DNA of 64,000 bases from Arthrobacter sp. ISL-72 (GTDB lineage Bacteria; Actinomycetota; Actinomycetes; Actinomycetales; Micrococcaceae), in contig NZ_JAGGPP010000019.1 in assembly GCF_018613755.1 (NCBI RefSeq), positions 62,001-126,000 on the forward strand, given 5' to 3'. The position numbers and the translations under genes were made by a program. Shown piece after piece: positions 18,317 through 27,011 of the stretch (positions within the stretch are counted from its first letter, which is position 1; each line of letters opens with the position of its first letter). The notes beneath the pieces were generated by a model. That model had not been told where the DNA came from and searched no databases. It was given only the letters and a program-made list of their open reading frames with translations.

Positions 18317-19456
18317 CTAGAGTGCCGCGCGCTGCAGCGACCGCGCTGCGTCAATGGTGGCCTGCCCGAGGACCCGGCTTCCCTGGTAGAGCACAACGGT
18401 CTGTCCGGGAGCCACTCCGCGCAGCGGAGTGTTCAGGGTCACCACGAGGTTAGTCCGCTCCGCGCCGCCGTCGTCCTTCAGCTGTTCCATGTGAGCCGTG
18501 GCGTGGACGGGGTCGCCGTGCGCGCGGACCTGGGCGTGGCAGTCGAACTCTTCCCCGGTGGCGATTTCCGCGATCGGCAGGCCGGCCCAGGAAACCTTGA
18601 TGCCGCGGATCTCGTCGATGGCAAGGAGCGCCTCCGGCCCCACCACCACCTTGTTTTCCTTCGGCCTGATCTCCAGGACGAACCGCGGCTTGCCGTCGGC
18701 GGCGGGAGTGCCCAGCTTGAGTCCGCGCCGCTGGCCTACGGTGAAGGCGTTGGCGCCAGGATGCTCGCCCACCTTGGAGCCGGTTTCGTCCACAATGTCG
18801 CCCGTGGTCATGTCGATCTTTTCGGCAAGCCAGCCAGCGGTGTCGCCGTCGGGAATGAAGCAGATGTCGTGGCTGTCCGGCTTGTTCGCCACGGAGAGCC
18901 CGCGACGTTCGGCTTCCGCACGGACTTCAGCCTTCGACGGGGTGTCGGCAAGGGGGAACATGGAGTGCTTGAGCTGTTCGTGGGTGAGGACTCCGAGCAC
19001 GTAGCTCTGGTCCTTGGCCCAGTCCGCTGCGCGGTGGAGCTCCGGGTTCCCGTCAGCGTCGGTGATGACCTTGGCGTAGTGGCCGGTGCAGACGGCGTCG
19101 AACCCCAGGGCGATTGCCTTCTCCAGCAACGCCGCAAACTTGATGCGCTCGTTGCAGCGCATGCAGGGGTTGGGTGTCCGCCCGGCAGCGTATTCGTCGA
19201 TGAAGTCCTGGACCACGTCTTCCTTGAACCGCTCGGAAAAATCCCACACGTAGTACGGGATGCCCAGGACGTCACAGGCGCGCCACGCATCGCGGGAGTC
19301 CTCGATGGTGCAGCACCCGCGGCTGCCGGTGCGGAGGGTTCCGGGCATCCTGGACAGCGCCAGGTGGACACCGACGACGTCGTGTCCGGCCTCGACGGCG
19401 CGGGCGGCGGCAACGGCGGAATCGACTCCGCCGCTCATGGCTGCAAGAACTCGCAT
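18317..19456 (-). CDS. mnmA: tRNA-specific 2-thiouridylase MnmA
   Basis: This 379-residue enzyme adds sulfur to uridine 34 of tRNA for Lys, Glu and Gln. The PP-loop ATP site [11 protein letters not shown] lies at about residues 7-17. The catalytic cysteines are in [13 protein letters not shown] and [10 protein letters not shown], and the C-terminal beta-barrel follows. The start was set at the ATG at 19456, giving the family's [13 protein letters not shown] beginning; the frame extends further upstream but that stretch is not family-like. The sulfur donor is normally a cysteine desulfurase, and one is encoded about 1.5 kb away. Confidence 0.96.
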   Translation of the reverse strand: MRVLAAMSGGVDSAVAAARAVEAGHDVVGVHLALSRMPGTLRTGSRGCCTIEDSRDAWRACDVLGIPYYVWDFSERFKEDVVQDFIDEYAAGRTPNPCMRCNERIKFAALLEKAIALGFDAVCTGHYAKVITDADGNPELHRAADWAKDQSYVLGVLTHEQLKHSMFPLADTPSKAEVRAEAERRGLSVANKPDSHDICFIPDGDTAGWLAEKIDMTTGDIVDETGSKVGEHPGANAFTVGQRRGLKLGTPAADGKPRFVLEIRPKENKVVVGPEALLAIDEIRGIKVSWAGLPIAEIATGEEFDCHAQVRAHGDPVHATAHMEQLKDDGGAERTNLVVTLNTPLRGVAPGQTVVLYQGSRVLGQATIDAARSLQRAAL

Positions 19457-19675
19457 GCTGGCTTTCTTTAGGAAAAAGGGGTGGTTGGGCGGCTGCGGCC
19501 CGGACCGGAGGGAAACGGACACACTGCACGCCCCTATATTCTACTGCCTCGACCAAGGAGGGCCTGAAATCGCCGCCGGACCCTTGACTGCCGCCCCTCG
19601 GCCTTCTATCGTCAAGATTACTATTTTTAGAAACTTCCGGCCGCAGCGCCGGCCTCCAGGGAAGCGAGTGTCGCC

Positions 19676-20926
19676 ATGCCTGTCGAACGCACCAACGAAA
19701 GCATTGTGATCGTAGGGGCCGGCCTGGCCGGGGCCACTGCCGCCCGCACCTTGCGCGGCGAGGGTTTTGCCGGCCGGATCAGCCTGATCGGAGCGGAGAA
19801 ACACCATCCCTACCTTCGGCCGCCGCTGTCCAAGGAGTACCTCCTGGGCAAGGCCGGCGAGGACGCCGTTCCCGTGGCACCGGACGACTGGTACACCGAG
19901 AACGACGTCGACCTCCGCCTGGGCACCCAGGCCACCGGCATCGATCCCGGATCCCACCGGGTTCGCCTCAGCAGCGGCGACTCCTTGGACTACAGCGCGC
20001 TCCTGCTGACGCCCGGCGCACTCCCCCGGAACCTCCGGCTCCCCGGGAGCGGGCTCGACGGCGTCACCACGTTCCGGACCTTGGATGACTGCCGGCGGCT
20101 TCGGGACACCTTGTCGCCCGGTGGAAAGAACGTGGTGATGATCGGCTCCGGCTGGATCGGGATGGAACTTGCGGCCGCGGCCACCAGCTACGGAAACCGC
20201 GTGACGCTGCTGGGCCTGGAGGACATCCCCTTGGCGGCAGCCATCGGACCGGAGCTGGGCGCATTCTTCCGCTCCCTGCACGAGGCCCAGGGGGTCCGGT
20301 TCAGGCTGGGCGCCACAGCAGCCGAGCTTGGCGGCGAGTCGGGCCAGGTCACCTCAGTGGTCACCGGATCGGGTGAAGTCCTGCCGGCAGACGTGGTGGT
20401 CATTGCGGTGGGCGTGGCGCCGGACGTGGCGCTCGCGGAGGCGTCCGGCCTCGCTCTGGACAATGGAATTCTCACGGACGCCGGCCTGCGGACCAGCAAG
20501 CCCGATATTTTTGCCGCAGGGGACGCGGCAAATGCCCTGCATCCTTTCACCGGGCAGCACCACCGCAGCGAGCATTGGTCCAATGCGCTCAACGGCGGAA
20601 AAATCGCCGCGAAGTCGATGCTTGGCCAGGACGCAGTGCTGGACACCATTCCCTACTTCTACACGGACCAGTACGACGTCAGCATGGAGTATTCGGGTTT
20701 TCCCACCCTGGCCGCGGGCGCCGAGCCGGTCATCCGGGGGTCGCTGGAGAGCAAGGAGTTCATCGCGTTCTGGCAGCATGAGGGCCGGGTGGTTGCAGGC
20801 ATGAACGTCAACGTTCCCCGCACCCAAAAAGCCATCAAGGCCCTCATCTCCAGCCGTGCAGCGGTACGGCCCGGCCGCCTGGCCGATGCCGGCCTCGCGC
20901 TGGATCAGCTGCTGGCGGACGACTGA
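19676..20926 (+). CDS. FAD/NAD-dependent oxidoreductase, ferredoxin-reductase type
   Basis: The 416-residue flavoprotein has an FAD-binding Rossmann motif [12 protein letters not shown] near residue 12 and the active-site segment [12 protein letters not shown] second nucleotide site [15 protein letters not shown] lies near residue 155, and the FAD motif [10 protein letters not shown] near residue 281. This is the pattern of rubredoxin or ferredoxin reductases that pass electrons from NAD(P)H to a small iron-sulfur protein, often for cytochrome P450s or dioxygenases. No ferredoxin or oxygenase gene is adjacent, so the partner is unknown. The last 22 bases overlap the convergent cysteine desulfurase gene. 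Confidence 0.88.
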   Translation: MPVERTNESIVIVGAGLAGATAARTLRGEGFAGRISLIGAEKHHPYLRPPLSKEYLLGKAGEDAVPVAPDDWYTENDVDLRLGTQATGIDPGSHRVRLSSGDSLDYSALLLTPGALPRNLRLPGSGLDGVTTFRTLDDCRRLRDTLSPGGKNVVMIGSGWIGMELAAAATSYGNRVTLLGLEDIPLAAAIGPELGAFFRSLHEAQGVRFRLGATAAELGGESGQVTSVVTGSGEVLPADVVVIAVGVAPDVALAEASGLALDNGILTDAGLRTSKPDIFAAGDAANALHPFTGQHHRSEHWSNALNGGKIAAKSMLGQDAVLDTIPYFYTDQYDVSMEYSGFPTLAAGAEPVIRGSLESKEFIAFWQHEGRVVAGMNVNVPRTQKAIKALISSRAAVRPGRLADAGLALDQLLADD

Positions 20927-22134
20927 CGGGCCACCGTGGCAGCCGTCTGGATTGTCGATTCGTGTCCGGCCATGCCCGCGTGGCGGGCCCGTTCGTAGGC
21001 GCCCGGGAGCGCCGCCAGGAGCGCATCTACGTCGGCGTCGGTGGAAGCGTGGCCAAGGGAGAACCGCTGTGCGCCGCGCGCGGTTTCCTCATCAAGTCCC
21101 ATGGCCAGCAGGACATGCGAGGGCCGCGGCACGCCGGCAGTGCAGGCGGAACCGGTGGACGATTCCACCCCGGCAAGGTCCAGGAGGAATAGCAGGGAAT
21201 CGCCCTCGCAGCCCGGAAACGTGAAATGCACGTTGCCCGGCAGGCGCCCCTCGCCCGGTGCTCCTCGGAGGACCGCTTCCGGGATTGCTTCCTGCACTCC
21301 GGCGATCAGCCTGTCCCGCAGGCCGGCAATCCGGGCCGATTCGGCCGGAAGGTTGCGGGTAACGGCTTCCGCCGCCGCGGCGAAGGCGGCGATCGACGCC
21401 GTGTCCAGCGTGCCCGACCTGACATCGCGCTCCTGGCCTCCGCCATGCTGAACCGGGGTCAGCTTGACGGAACGGCCCAGCAGCAGGGCTCCCACGCCCA
21501 CGGGTCCGCCGATCTTGTGGCCGGAGACGGACATGGCGTCCAGCCCGCTCGCTGCGAAGTCCACGGGAACCGAGCCGAAGGCCTGGACAGCATCGGAATG
21601 CACGGGCACGCCGGCCGCGTGGGCCGCCTCAACCACTTCCCGCACCGGCTGGATGGTGCCCACTTCGTTGTTTGCCCACATCACCGTTACCAGCGCGATG
21701 GACTCCGGATTCCGGCCCAGCTCGGACCTCAGCGCATCGAGGTCCACCATGCCCTGGGAATCGACGGGAAGCCAGTAAACCTCCGCCTGCTCGTGCCGTT
21801 CCAGCCACTCAACGGTGTCCAGCACCGCGTGATGTTCGACGGCGGAGCACAGGATCCGCGTACGTTCCGGATTCTCAGCGCGGCGGGCCCAATAAAGGCC
21901 CTTCACCGCAAGGTTGTCAGCCTCCGTGCCGCCGGAGGTGAAGATGACCTCCGACGGATGAGCCCCGGCTGCGGCGGCAATTATCTCGCGGCCGTCCTCC
22001 ACTGCCCGGCGGGCACGGCGTCCGGAGCCGTGCAGCGACGACGGGTTTCCGGTCCTGGCGAGCTCGCGCGTGAGTGCGGCCAGGGCCTCGGCGGCTAGGG
22101 GCGTGGTGGCAGCATGATCGAGGTAGACGGACAC
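20905..22134 (-). CDS. Cysteine desulfurase (NifS/IscS class V aminotransferase fold)
   Basis: The 409-residue PLP enzyme removes sulfur from cysteine. The N-terminal [10 protein letters not shown], the pocket [15 protein letters not shown], the PLP lysine in [18 protein letters not shown], and the persulfide-forming Cys in STGSACTAG (about residue 325) are all present. It uses a GTG start. It is a likely sulfur donor for MnmA and for iron-sulfur assembly, but no iscU/sufU gene is adjacent. The C-terminal 35 residues are variable and overlap the 3' end of the convergent oxidoreductase gene by 22 bases. Confidence 0.93.
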   Translation of the reverse strand: MSVYLDHAATTPLAAEALAALTRELARTGNPSSLHGSGRRARRAVEDGREIIAAAAGAHPSEVIFTSGGTEADNLAVKGLYWARRAENPERTRILCSAVEHHAVLDTVEWLERHEQAEVYWLPVDSQGMVDLDALRSELGRNPESIALVTVMWANNEVGTIQPVREVVEAAHAAGVPVHSDAVQAFGSVPVDFAASGLDAMSVSGHKIGGPVGVGALLLGRSVKLTPVQHGGGQERDVRSGTLDTASIAAFAAAAEAVTRNLPAESARIAGLRDRLIAGVQEAIPEAVLRGAPGEGRLPGNVHFTFPGCEGDSLLFLLDLAGVESSTGSACTAGVPRPSHVLLAMGLDEETARGAQRFSLGHASTDADVDALLAALPGAYERARHAGMAGHESTIQTAATVARQSSASS

Positions 22135-22191
22135 AAGCCAATTCTAGCCGCGGCGGGTCCGGCTGCTCCGGTGCCGGTGTAGATTCGAGCC

Positions 22192-23070
22192 GTGAAAGCC
22201 TCGATTTACCTGGTGCTGGCCACTCTGTTCTGGTCCGGCAACCTTGCCGTGGGGCAGGCCGCCGTGGGCACCATGACACCTCTGGATCTCACGTTCTGGA
22301 GGTGGGCGCTGGCAGCCCTCCCGCTCGTGGCACTGGCACATTTCGTCGAACGTCCCGACTGGCGTGCGGTTTTGGGCCGATGGCGGGTGCTGCTGCTCCT
22401 GAGCGTGCTGGGCATGGGCGCGTACACGCTGCTTCTCTACACCGCGCTCCAGCACACGTCGGCGCTAAATGCTTCGTTGATCACTGCCGCCAATCCGGCA
22501 CTCATCGTTGTGCTGGCCATTTTCATCCTCGGCGAAAAACCCGGAACCGTCGGCTGGCTGGGCATAGCGCTGGGCCTGGCCGGAGTGCTCCTGGTGCTGA
22601 CCCGCGGCGAACTGCTGCAGGTATTCAGCATCCGCTTCAATTTCGGCGACCTGCTGATGCTCGCGGCCATTGCGGCGTGGGGCTTCTACACCATCATTTC
22701 CCGCAGGCTGGGGCTTCCCGCCATTGCGGCCACGGCGGCGCAGGTGGTGATGGCCACCCTCCTGATCGCTCCCGCCGCCCTCGCTGCCGGAACGGAGTTC
22801 CCCTCGACAGCGGCCGAACGATGGTCCATTGCCTATATCGCGCTCTTCCCGTCCTTGGCCGCGTACCTTTTCTGGAACCTCGCGCTCAAGACGACGGCAC
22901 CGGGCACGGCCGGCAACTACCTGAACCTGATCGTGGTCTTCACCGCGGCCATCACCGTGCTCATGGGCATTCCCCTCAGCCTCCCCCAGGTGATCGGGGG
23001 CCTGCTTGTCATAGCAGGCGTCCTGCTGGCCGGCCGACCCAAAAAGTCCGCGGAAATCAGGGCGGCGTAA
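22192..23070 (+). CDS. EamA/DMT family transporter
   Basis: The 292-residue membrane protein has ten predicted hydrophobic helices in two EamA repeats, starting MKASIYLVLATLFWSGNLAVGQ and with the second repeat from about residue 150 (LMLAAIAAWGFYTIISRRLG). Members export amino acids or other metabolites; the substrate cannot be predicted. The start is GTG, with no clear ribosome site. The last 14 bases overlap the 3' end of the convergent regulator gene. Confidence 0.9.
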   Translation: MKASIYLVLATLFWSGNLAVGQAAVGTMTPLDLTFWRWALAALPLVALAHFVERPDWRAVLGRWRVLLLLSVLGMGAYTLLLYTALQHTSALNASLITAANPALIVVLAIFILGEKPGTVGWLGIALGLAGVLLVLTRGELLQVFSIRFNFGDLLMLAAIAAWGFYTIISRRLGLPAIAATAAQVVMATLLIAPAALAAGTEFPSTAAERWSIAYIALFPSLAAYLFWNLALKTTAPGTAGNYLNLIVVFTAAITVLMGIPLSLPQVIGGLLVIAGVLLAGRPKKSAEIRAA

Positions 23071-23719
23071 CCCTGGCGCAGCACTGGCCCGGAGTGCTGT
23101 TCCCGACGATGCGGCCTTCCTCGAGGCCGCAGCCGGCAGCCGCGCCGCCAAGGAAAGCGCCGTTCATGGCGCAGACCACTTCCGTGTGACTGCCCGCGAG
23201 CCGGTGGAACGGGCAGTTCTGAAGGGCGTAGCCGCCAGCCCCGTCAGGATCCGGCATGTAGCCTTCAGCCGAGAGGAACTCCTCGAGGCTTGCGGAGCCT
23301 TCCGCCATTGCCCGGCCCTTGGTGTAGGACGTGGCCAGGAGCGTATCCCGGACGGGCTCGCCGGCCATGGCGGCCTGTTCAATGGCGGTGGCCATGAGTT
23401 CAGCGGCAAGATCGTAGTTGCGGTCCGGCACGGAGGCACCCACTTCCGGCTGGGCCGGCCGGTACATTTTCGCCGGACGCCCCGAGCCGGGCCCGTCCTT
23501 GCCGCCGAGCTTACGGAACTCGACCGCGAGCACACCGTCCCGGACCATCCGGTCCAGGTGGAATGAGGCCGTGCTGCGCGGGATCCCCAGCGCGCCGGCC
23601 ACGTCGTCACGGCCCACCGGCCCGGGCGAAGAGGCCACGTACTCGAAAAGCTTTCGGCGGTTCTCGTCGCCAAGGGATGCCACGGCCTCTACCCGGCGGG
23701 ACCACGGAAGTCTGCGCAT
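23057..23719 (-). CDS. Winged-helix transcriptional regulator with C-terminal cysteine cluster (SufR-like)
   Basis: The 220-residue protein has an N-terminal ArsR/DeoR-like helix-turn-helix (LFEYVASSPGPVGRDDVAGALGIPRSTASFHLDRM, here described in parts, about residues 22-62). A central helical region follows. The C-terminus holds Cys at 169, 183, 197, 213 and 214, a spacing of C-x13-C-x13-C-x15-CC. That is close to the four-cysteine array I recall from the iron-sulfur sensor SufR (C-x12-C-x13-C-x14-C), so iron-sulfur binding is plausible but unproven. It is transcribed divergently from a DoxX gene across an 87-base A/T-rich gap with repeat elements, so it probably controls itself and doxX. Confidence 0.75.
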   Translation of the reverse strand: MRRLPWSRRVEAVASLGDENRRKLFEYVASSPGPVGRDDVAGALGIPRSTASFHLDRMVRDGVLAVEFRKLGGKDGPGSGRPAKMYRPAQPEVGASVPDRNYDLAAELMATAIEQAAMAGEPVRDTLLATSYTKGRAMAEGSASLEEFLSAEGYMPDPDGAGGYALQNCPFHRLAGSHTEVVCAMNGAFLGGAAAGCGLEEGRIVGNSTPGQCCARVTPP

Positions 23720-23732
23720 GGAACACCCTAAC

Positions 23733-23797
23733 TCTAAAAGCAAGATTCATTGCTTATTGTCGATTGCTTTCTAAAATTATAATACCTACCTTTAGAA
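23733..23797. promoter_or_regulatory. Divergent promoter/operator with repeated TCTAAA / TTTAGA elements
   Basis: This short A/T-rich gap lies between the regulator and the DoxX gene. TTCTAAA (23769-23775) and TTTAGAA (23791-23797) form a perfect inverted repeat with a 15-base spacer. A further CTCTAAA lies at 23733-23739 beside AGCAA, which mirrors TTGCTTTCTAAA at about 23764-23775. A consensus -10 TATAAT occurs at 23778-23783, inside the inverted repeat, so a bound repressor would block it. Assignment of the bound protein to the adjacent regulator is inferred. Confidence 0.6.
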
Positions 23798-23806
23798 GGA
23801 GTCATC

Positions 23807-24226
23807 ATGAAATCCCCCTCGGTGATGAGTTCGCCCGGCCAAACGCTCGCGTCCGACCCCGGCAGGCAGGCCTTCCTGCTGCTGCGTACGGTGTTCACGG
23901 TCGCCCCGATTGTCTTCGGCCTCGACAAGTTCACCAATCTGCTCACGGACTGGACCATGTATCTGGCCCCCGTGGCAACGGCTGTTGTTCCGCTCCCGGC
24001 GCAGACGATCATGTACATCGTAGGCGTGGTCGAAGTTGCCGCCGGAATCGCGGTGGCAGTGCGGCCACGCTTCGGATCGATGCTGGTGGCCGTTTGGCTG
24101 CTGGGCATCATTATCAACCTGCTGGTCCTGGGCAGCTTCTTGGACATCGCTCTCCGCGATTTCGGCCTGCTTGTGGGTGCCCTGGCCCTCAACCGGCTGT
24201 CTCAACGCAACTCACGCCGGCCGTAG
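23807..24226 (+). CDS. DoxX-like membrane protein
   Basis: The 139-residue protein has four hydrophobic helices (about residues 24-41, 50-68, 76-98 and 104-122), with RTVFTVAPIVFGLDKFTN at the start, as in DoxX/SURF4-like proteins. A good AGAAGGAG ribosome site precedes the ATG. DoxX proteins have been linked to thiosulfate oxidation or redox and oxidative-stress membrane complexes in different organisms; the role here is not fixed. Divergence from a cysteine-rich regulator supports a redox or sulfur-stress connection, by inference. Confidence 0.8.
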   Translation: MKSPSVMSSPGQTLASDPGRQAFLLLRTVFTVAPIVFGLDKFTNLLTDWTMYLAPVATAVVPLPAQTIMYIVGVVEVAAGIAVAVRPRFGSMLVAVWLLGIIINLLVLGSFLDIALRDFGLLVGALALNRLSQRNSRRP

Positions 24227-24251
24227 CGGGCCAGGCTTCAACAACAAGAGT

Positions 24252-24971
24252 TCAGTTTGTTGGCGGAACGACGATAAGCCGTTCCGCCACGTCCGTCCGG
24301 GCGGTAGCGAGCGCGGCCGGATCCGGGCACGATACCGAAATGTAAATGGACGAACCCGCTTTGCCAAAGAGCCTGGCCAACACGGCCGTCGAGTTGCCGC
24401 CGGGTCCGCCCACGCCCTCGAACACCAGCACTTCCGCCTTGGGCCCTGGCTTGTCCGGTTCCCCGCCCCACCGCAGCGTGTCGGTTTTCAGGGAGCCAGG
24501 CAGGATCCTGGAATCCACGTATTTGAACAGTTCCACCGTGGAGGCCCTGTCGTCTCCGGACACCGCCAGGGAACCCTGGTTTACCCGGACACGGGCCGAC
24601 ACCACGCATCCGTCGGTTTTGAGGTAACGGTTCTCCCCCGCCACGTTCTCCTTGACGGGCTTCCAGCCCGGCGCCTCGCGGAGTCCGTCTGAGAGCCCGA
24701 CGGCGATCCCCGGGGCCAGCGAATCGCCGGCGGTAAAGGGTAGGTCCTTCGCCGCCACCGCCTCGGCATCGTGGCCCGGGGTAATGGTGGGCGTTGCAAG
24801 TGCCGGCGTGGTCTGGACATCACGGGGGGCCGCCGGGTCCGGAACGCCCACGCTGCATCCGGATGCGGCGGCAAGCACTGCGGCCGAGATGACCGGCCCG
24901 GTGATCCGCCAGCGCGGTGTCCGCCTGCTCGCGAGTCCTTGCCTCCGGCCTGCGGCGGGTCCCCGGCCCAT
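24252..24971 (-). CDS. Predicted lipoprotein of unknown function
   Basis: This protein of about 239 residues starts with a basic stretch and a hydrophobic segment ending AAASGCSVG, a plausible lipoprotein cleavage site. A Pro/Thr-rich linker precedes a folded domain with two further cysteines (TDGCVVSARV and SVSCPDPAA), which might form a disulfide outside the membrane. I recognise no family. The ATG at 24971 was chosen, and a GTG nine bases upstream, closer to GGGGGC, is an alternative. The open frame extends to 25163 through repetitive non-coding-looking DNA, which was left out. Confidence 0.6.
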   Translation of the reverse strand: MGRGPAAGRRQGLASRRTPRWRITGPVISAAVLAAASGCSVGVPDPAAPRDVQTTPALATPTITPGHDAEAVAAKDLPFTAGDSLAPGIAVGLSDGLREAPGWKPVKENVAGENRYLKTDGCVVSARVRVNQGSLAVSGDDRASTVELFKYVDSRILPGSLKTDTLRWGGEPDKPGPKAEVLVFEGVGGPGGNSTAVLARLFGKAGSSIYISVSCPDPAALATARTDVAERLIVVPPTN

Positions 24972-25075
24972 CGATTCCACACTGCCCCCACTTATGCTCT
25001 CTGCTGCCGGCACTGCCCCGGCCGGTCCTCCGCACGAGTCTAGACGCTCCCGCCGTCCTTCCTGCCTGCCCCGAG

Positions 25076-25127
25076 GGAACACGAGCCTGCCCGGGTGGGA
25101 ACACGAGGCCAACGGGTGGGAACACGA
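25076..25127. repeat. Three direct copies of GGAACACGA at 21-22 bp spacing
   Basis: Copies begin at 25076, 25098 and 25119, each with neighbouring bases also shared (GTGGGAACACGAGGCC in the second, near identical in the third). They lie in the 273-base gap between the lipoprotein and the J-domain gene. The two-helical-turn phasing would put copies on the same face of the DNA, as expected for an iterated protein-binding site. It could equally be a simple tandem duplication. Confidence 0.6.
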
Positions 25128-25244
25128 AGCCAACGGCCGGCCGGGAACCAAGGCCGCAGGCACGGACGTTGATCCTTCAGACGGTTAAACTGGGCGGACC
25201 GGACTGCCTGAGTGGACTGGAACCATCAAGAAAAGGATCAGTGC

Positions 25245-26192
25245 TTGACCCAGGGCAGCAGCTCCCATTACCAGGTCCTTCGCCTTCCCGTGACGGCGAC
25301 CGACAAAGAGATCAAGGTGGCCTACCGCAAGGCCGCCCGCCGGGCGCATCCCGACCACGGCGGGGATGCAGCAGTGTTCCGGCAGGTGACGCTGGCTTAT
25401 GAAACCCTGATCGATCCGAAGCGGCGGGCTGCCTACGACCGCTCGTACGCCCATGGAGCCACGGGAACTGCGGCGGCGGAAGGGGCCCACTTCGACGCGC
25501 CTGCCGCCGGGAGCCGGGCGTCGGCCACGGTCCACCGCCCCAACACCCCGCGCAACACCGCAGGTGACGCTCCGGTCTACGTCCCGCCGTTCGGTGAACC
25601 GGAGTCGGCCGGCGTCCCGCTGATTCCGGAGGAGCTAGCCGCCCGGCAGGTCCATGGCATGCCGCGGAAACGGGGCATTTTCGGAGCGGAAGCCAGGATC
25701 CAGCGCGAAATGCGGACAGTACAGCTGATCAGCAGGCAGATCCTCCCGGCGATTCCTGCGGCCCGGCTGATCAACGGCCTGCAGTCACCGGCCGACAACA
25801 GCCACATTGACCACGCGCTTTTGTCCGGCTACCGGCTGGCGCTGATCGGGTCCATGCTGTTGCCCAAGGGTGCTTACGCCTGGAACGGAAGCACGCTGAC
25901 GCATGGAGGACGTGCCATCGCGCCTCCGCAGGTGGCACATATCGTCCGCCGTATGCAGGACATCTTCCCGGAGCTCAACGTCACCGGATGGACCGTCATC
26001 CACAGCCCGGAAGGCAACCTTCATGAACCGGTGATTGACCACCACCGGCGTTCCACCCGCGGCCATGAAACCGTCCAGGTAGTCAACGGAGCCGGGCTGG
26101 TCCGCGGCCTCAGGGAGTTCCTCAGCTCCGGTCCCGCGCCGAACACTGTTAACGTCCCCGCCCTGGCACGGCTTCTCCGCGGAATGCACTGA
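25245..26192 (+). CDS. J-domain protein with C-terminal NERD-like domain lacking catalytic residues
   Basis: The 315-residue protein starts at TTG 25245, with AAAGGA seven bases upstream; a GTG at 25212 is in frame but lacks such a site. An N-terminal J domain (about 8-67) carries the HPD tripeptide at 35-37, so it should stimulate an Hsp70. A Pro/Ala-rich linker follows. The C-terminal part (about 155-290) resembles NERD-type PD-(D/E)xK domains of actinobacteria: HIDHALLSGYRLALIGSM. Active relatives, as I recall, read V/IDxK where this has IGSM, so the catalytic Asp and Lys appear replaced. The family match is my reading by eye. It is not DnaJ itself, since no zinc-finger or DnaJ C-terminal domain is present. 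Confidence 0.7.
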   Translation: MTQGSSSHYQVLRLPVTATDKEIKVAYRKAARRAHPDHGGDAAVFRQVTLAYETLIDPKRRAAYDRSYAHGATGTAAAEGAHFDAPAAGSRASATVHRPNTPRNTAGDAPVYVPPFGEPESAGVPLIPEELAARQVHGMPRKRGIFGAEARIQREMRTVQLISRQILPAIPAARLINGLQSPADNSHIDHALLSGYRLALIGSMLLPKGAYAWNGSTLTHGGRAIAPPQVAHIVRRMQDIFPELNVTGWTVIHSPEGNLHEPVIDHHRRSTRGHETVQVVNGAGLVRGLREFLSSGPAPNTVNVPALARLLRGMH

Positions 26193-26238
26193 TGCCGGCG
26201 GAACGCACCGGACGGGCTTCCATGGCTAGGATGGGACG

Positions 26239-26706
26239 GTGTTCCGCATCCTCTTCCACACCCCTGAAATTCCCGGCAATACGGGCAACGCTATCCGCCT
26301 GGCTGCCATAACAGGCGCCGAACTGCACCTGGTGGAGCCGCTGGGCTTTGATTTTTCCGACGCCAAGCTCCGCCGTGCCGGATTGGACTACCACGATCTC
26401 GCCGTCGTGACAGTACACAAAAGCATCGGCGCCGCATGGGAGGCTTTGCAGCCGGAGCGGGTCTACGCCTTCACGTCCGACGGCGAAACCTCCTACACCG
26501 ACATCAGTTACCTCCCCGGCGACGTCCTCCTTTTCGGCCCGGAATCAGTGGGGCTCCCAGAAGAACTCAAGCATGACCCGCATGTCACGTCGCGTGTGCG
26601 GCTCCCGATGCTGCCTTCGCTGCGGTCCCTGAACCTCGCCAACGCGGCGTCCATCGCGGTCTTTGAAGCCTGGCGCCAGAACGGCTTCGCGGGCGCCAAA
26701 GTCTAG
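26239..26706 (+). CDS. trmL: tRNA (cytidine(34)-2'-O)-methyltransferase TrmL
   Basis: The 155-residue SPOUT methyltransferase methylates the 2'-OH of wobble nucleotide 34 of leucine tRNAs. Length and motifs match TrmL: HTPEIPGNTGNAIRLAA at the start, LLFGPESVGLPEEL in the middle, and the knotted SAM site RLPMLPSLRSLNLANAASIAVFEAWRQ. It uses a GTG start at 26239. It sits alone between the J-domain gene and the sigK operon. Confidence 0.92.
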   Translation: MFRILFHTPEIPGNTGNAIRLAAITGAELHLVEPLGFDFSDAKLRRAGLDYHDLAVVTVHKSIGAAWEALQPERVYAFTSDGETSYTDISYLPGDVLLFGPESVGLPEELKHDPHVTSRVRLPMLPSLRSLNLANAASIAVFEAWRQNGFAGAKV

Positions 26707-27011
26707 GGACCGAACCACGCGGACCCGGCAGCGCCCGCACTATCCCGTGGCTGGCGGCCGGCAGTTGTTGGAAGTCCGGGCCATCCCCGGGCCCGTGCAC
26801 TCCGAATTACCTGTGAAGGCCAGCCCGGGCAGAACAGGATCACGAGGAGCGGCAGGTGACCACAGTGCAGGTCCGCAGGTCCCCGGCCCGCGATAGTGCG
26901 ATCAACGGCAGTGCGATCAGCGGTACAGCCCACGGTAGTGCAGCACACGGCGAGGTTCCGGGCGGGCATGCTGCCAACGGGGTTGCCGAAATCGACTTAT
27001 GCTTGGGAGTG
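26707..27011. other. Intergenic region before sigK, possible N-terminal extension
   Basis: These 305 bases contain an in-frame GTG at 26856 with a good GAGGAG ribosome site. If used, it would add 52 residues of Ser/Ala/Gly/His-rich sequence to SigK. Two near-copies of AGTGCGATCAxCGG (about 26893-26922) occur here. The added peptide resembles no sigma-factor domain, so the stretch is more likely leader or promoter DNA, but the strong ribosome site keeps the longer start possible. Confidence 0.5.

Noticed and set aside
17939..19471. 510-codon open frame on the plus strand
   Set aside because: It lies opposite mnmA and the metalloprotease, has no family-like motifs, and arises from the high GC content of the opposite strand.
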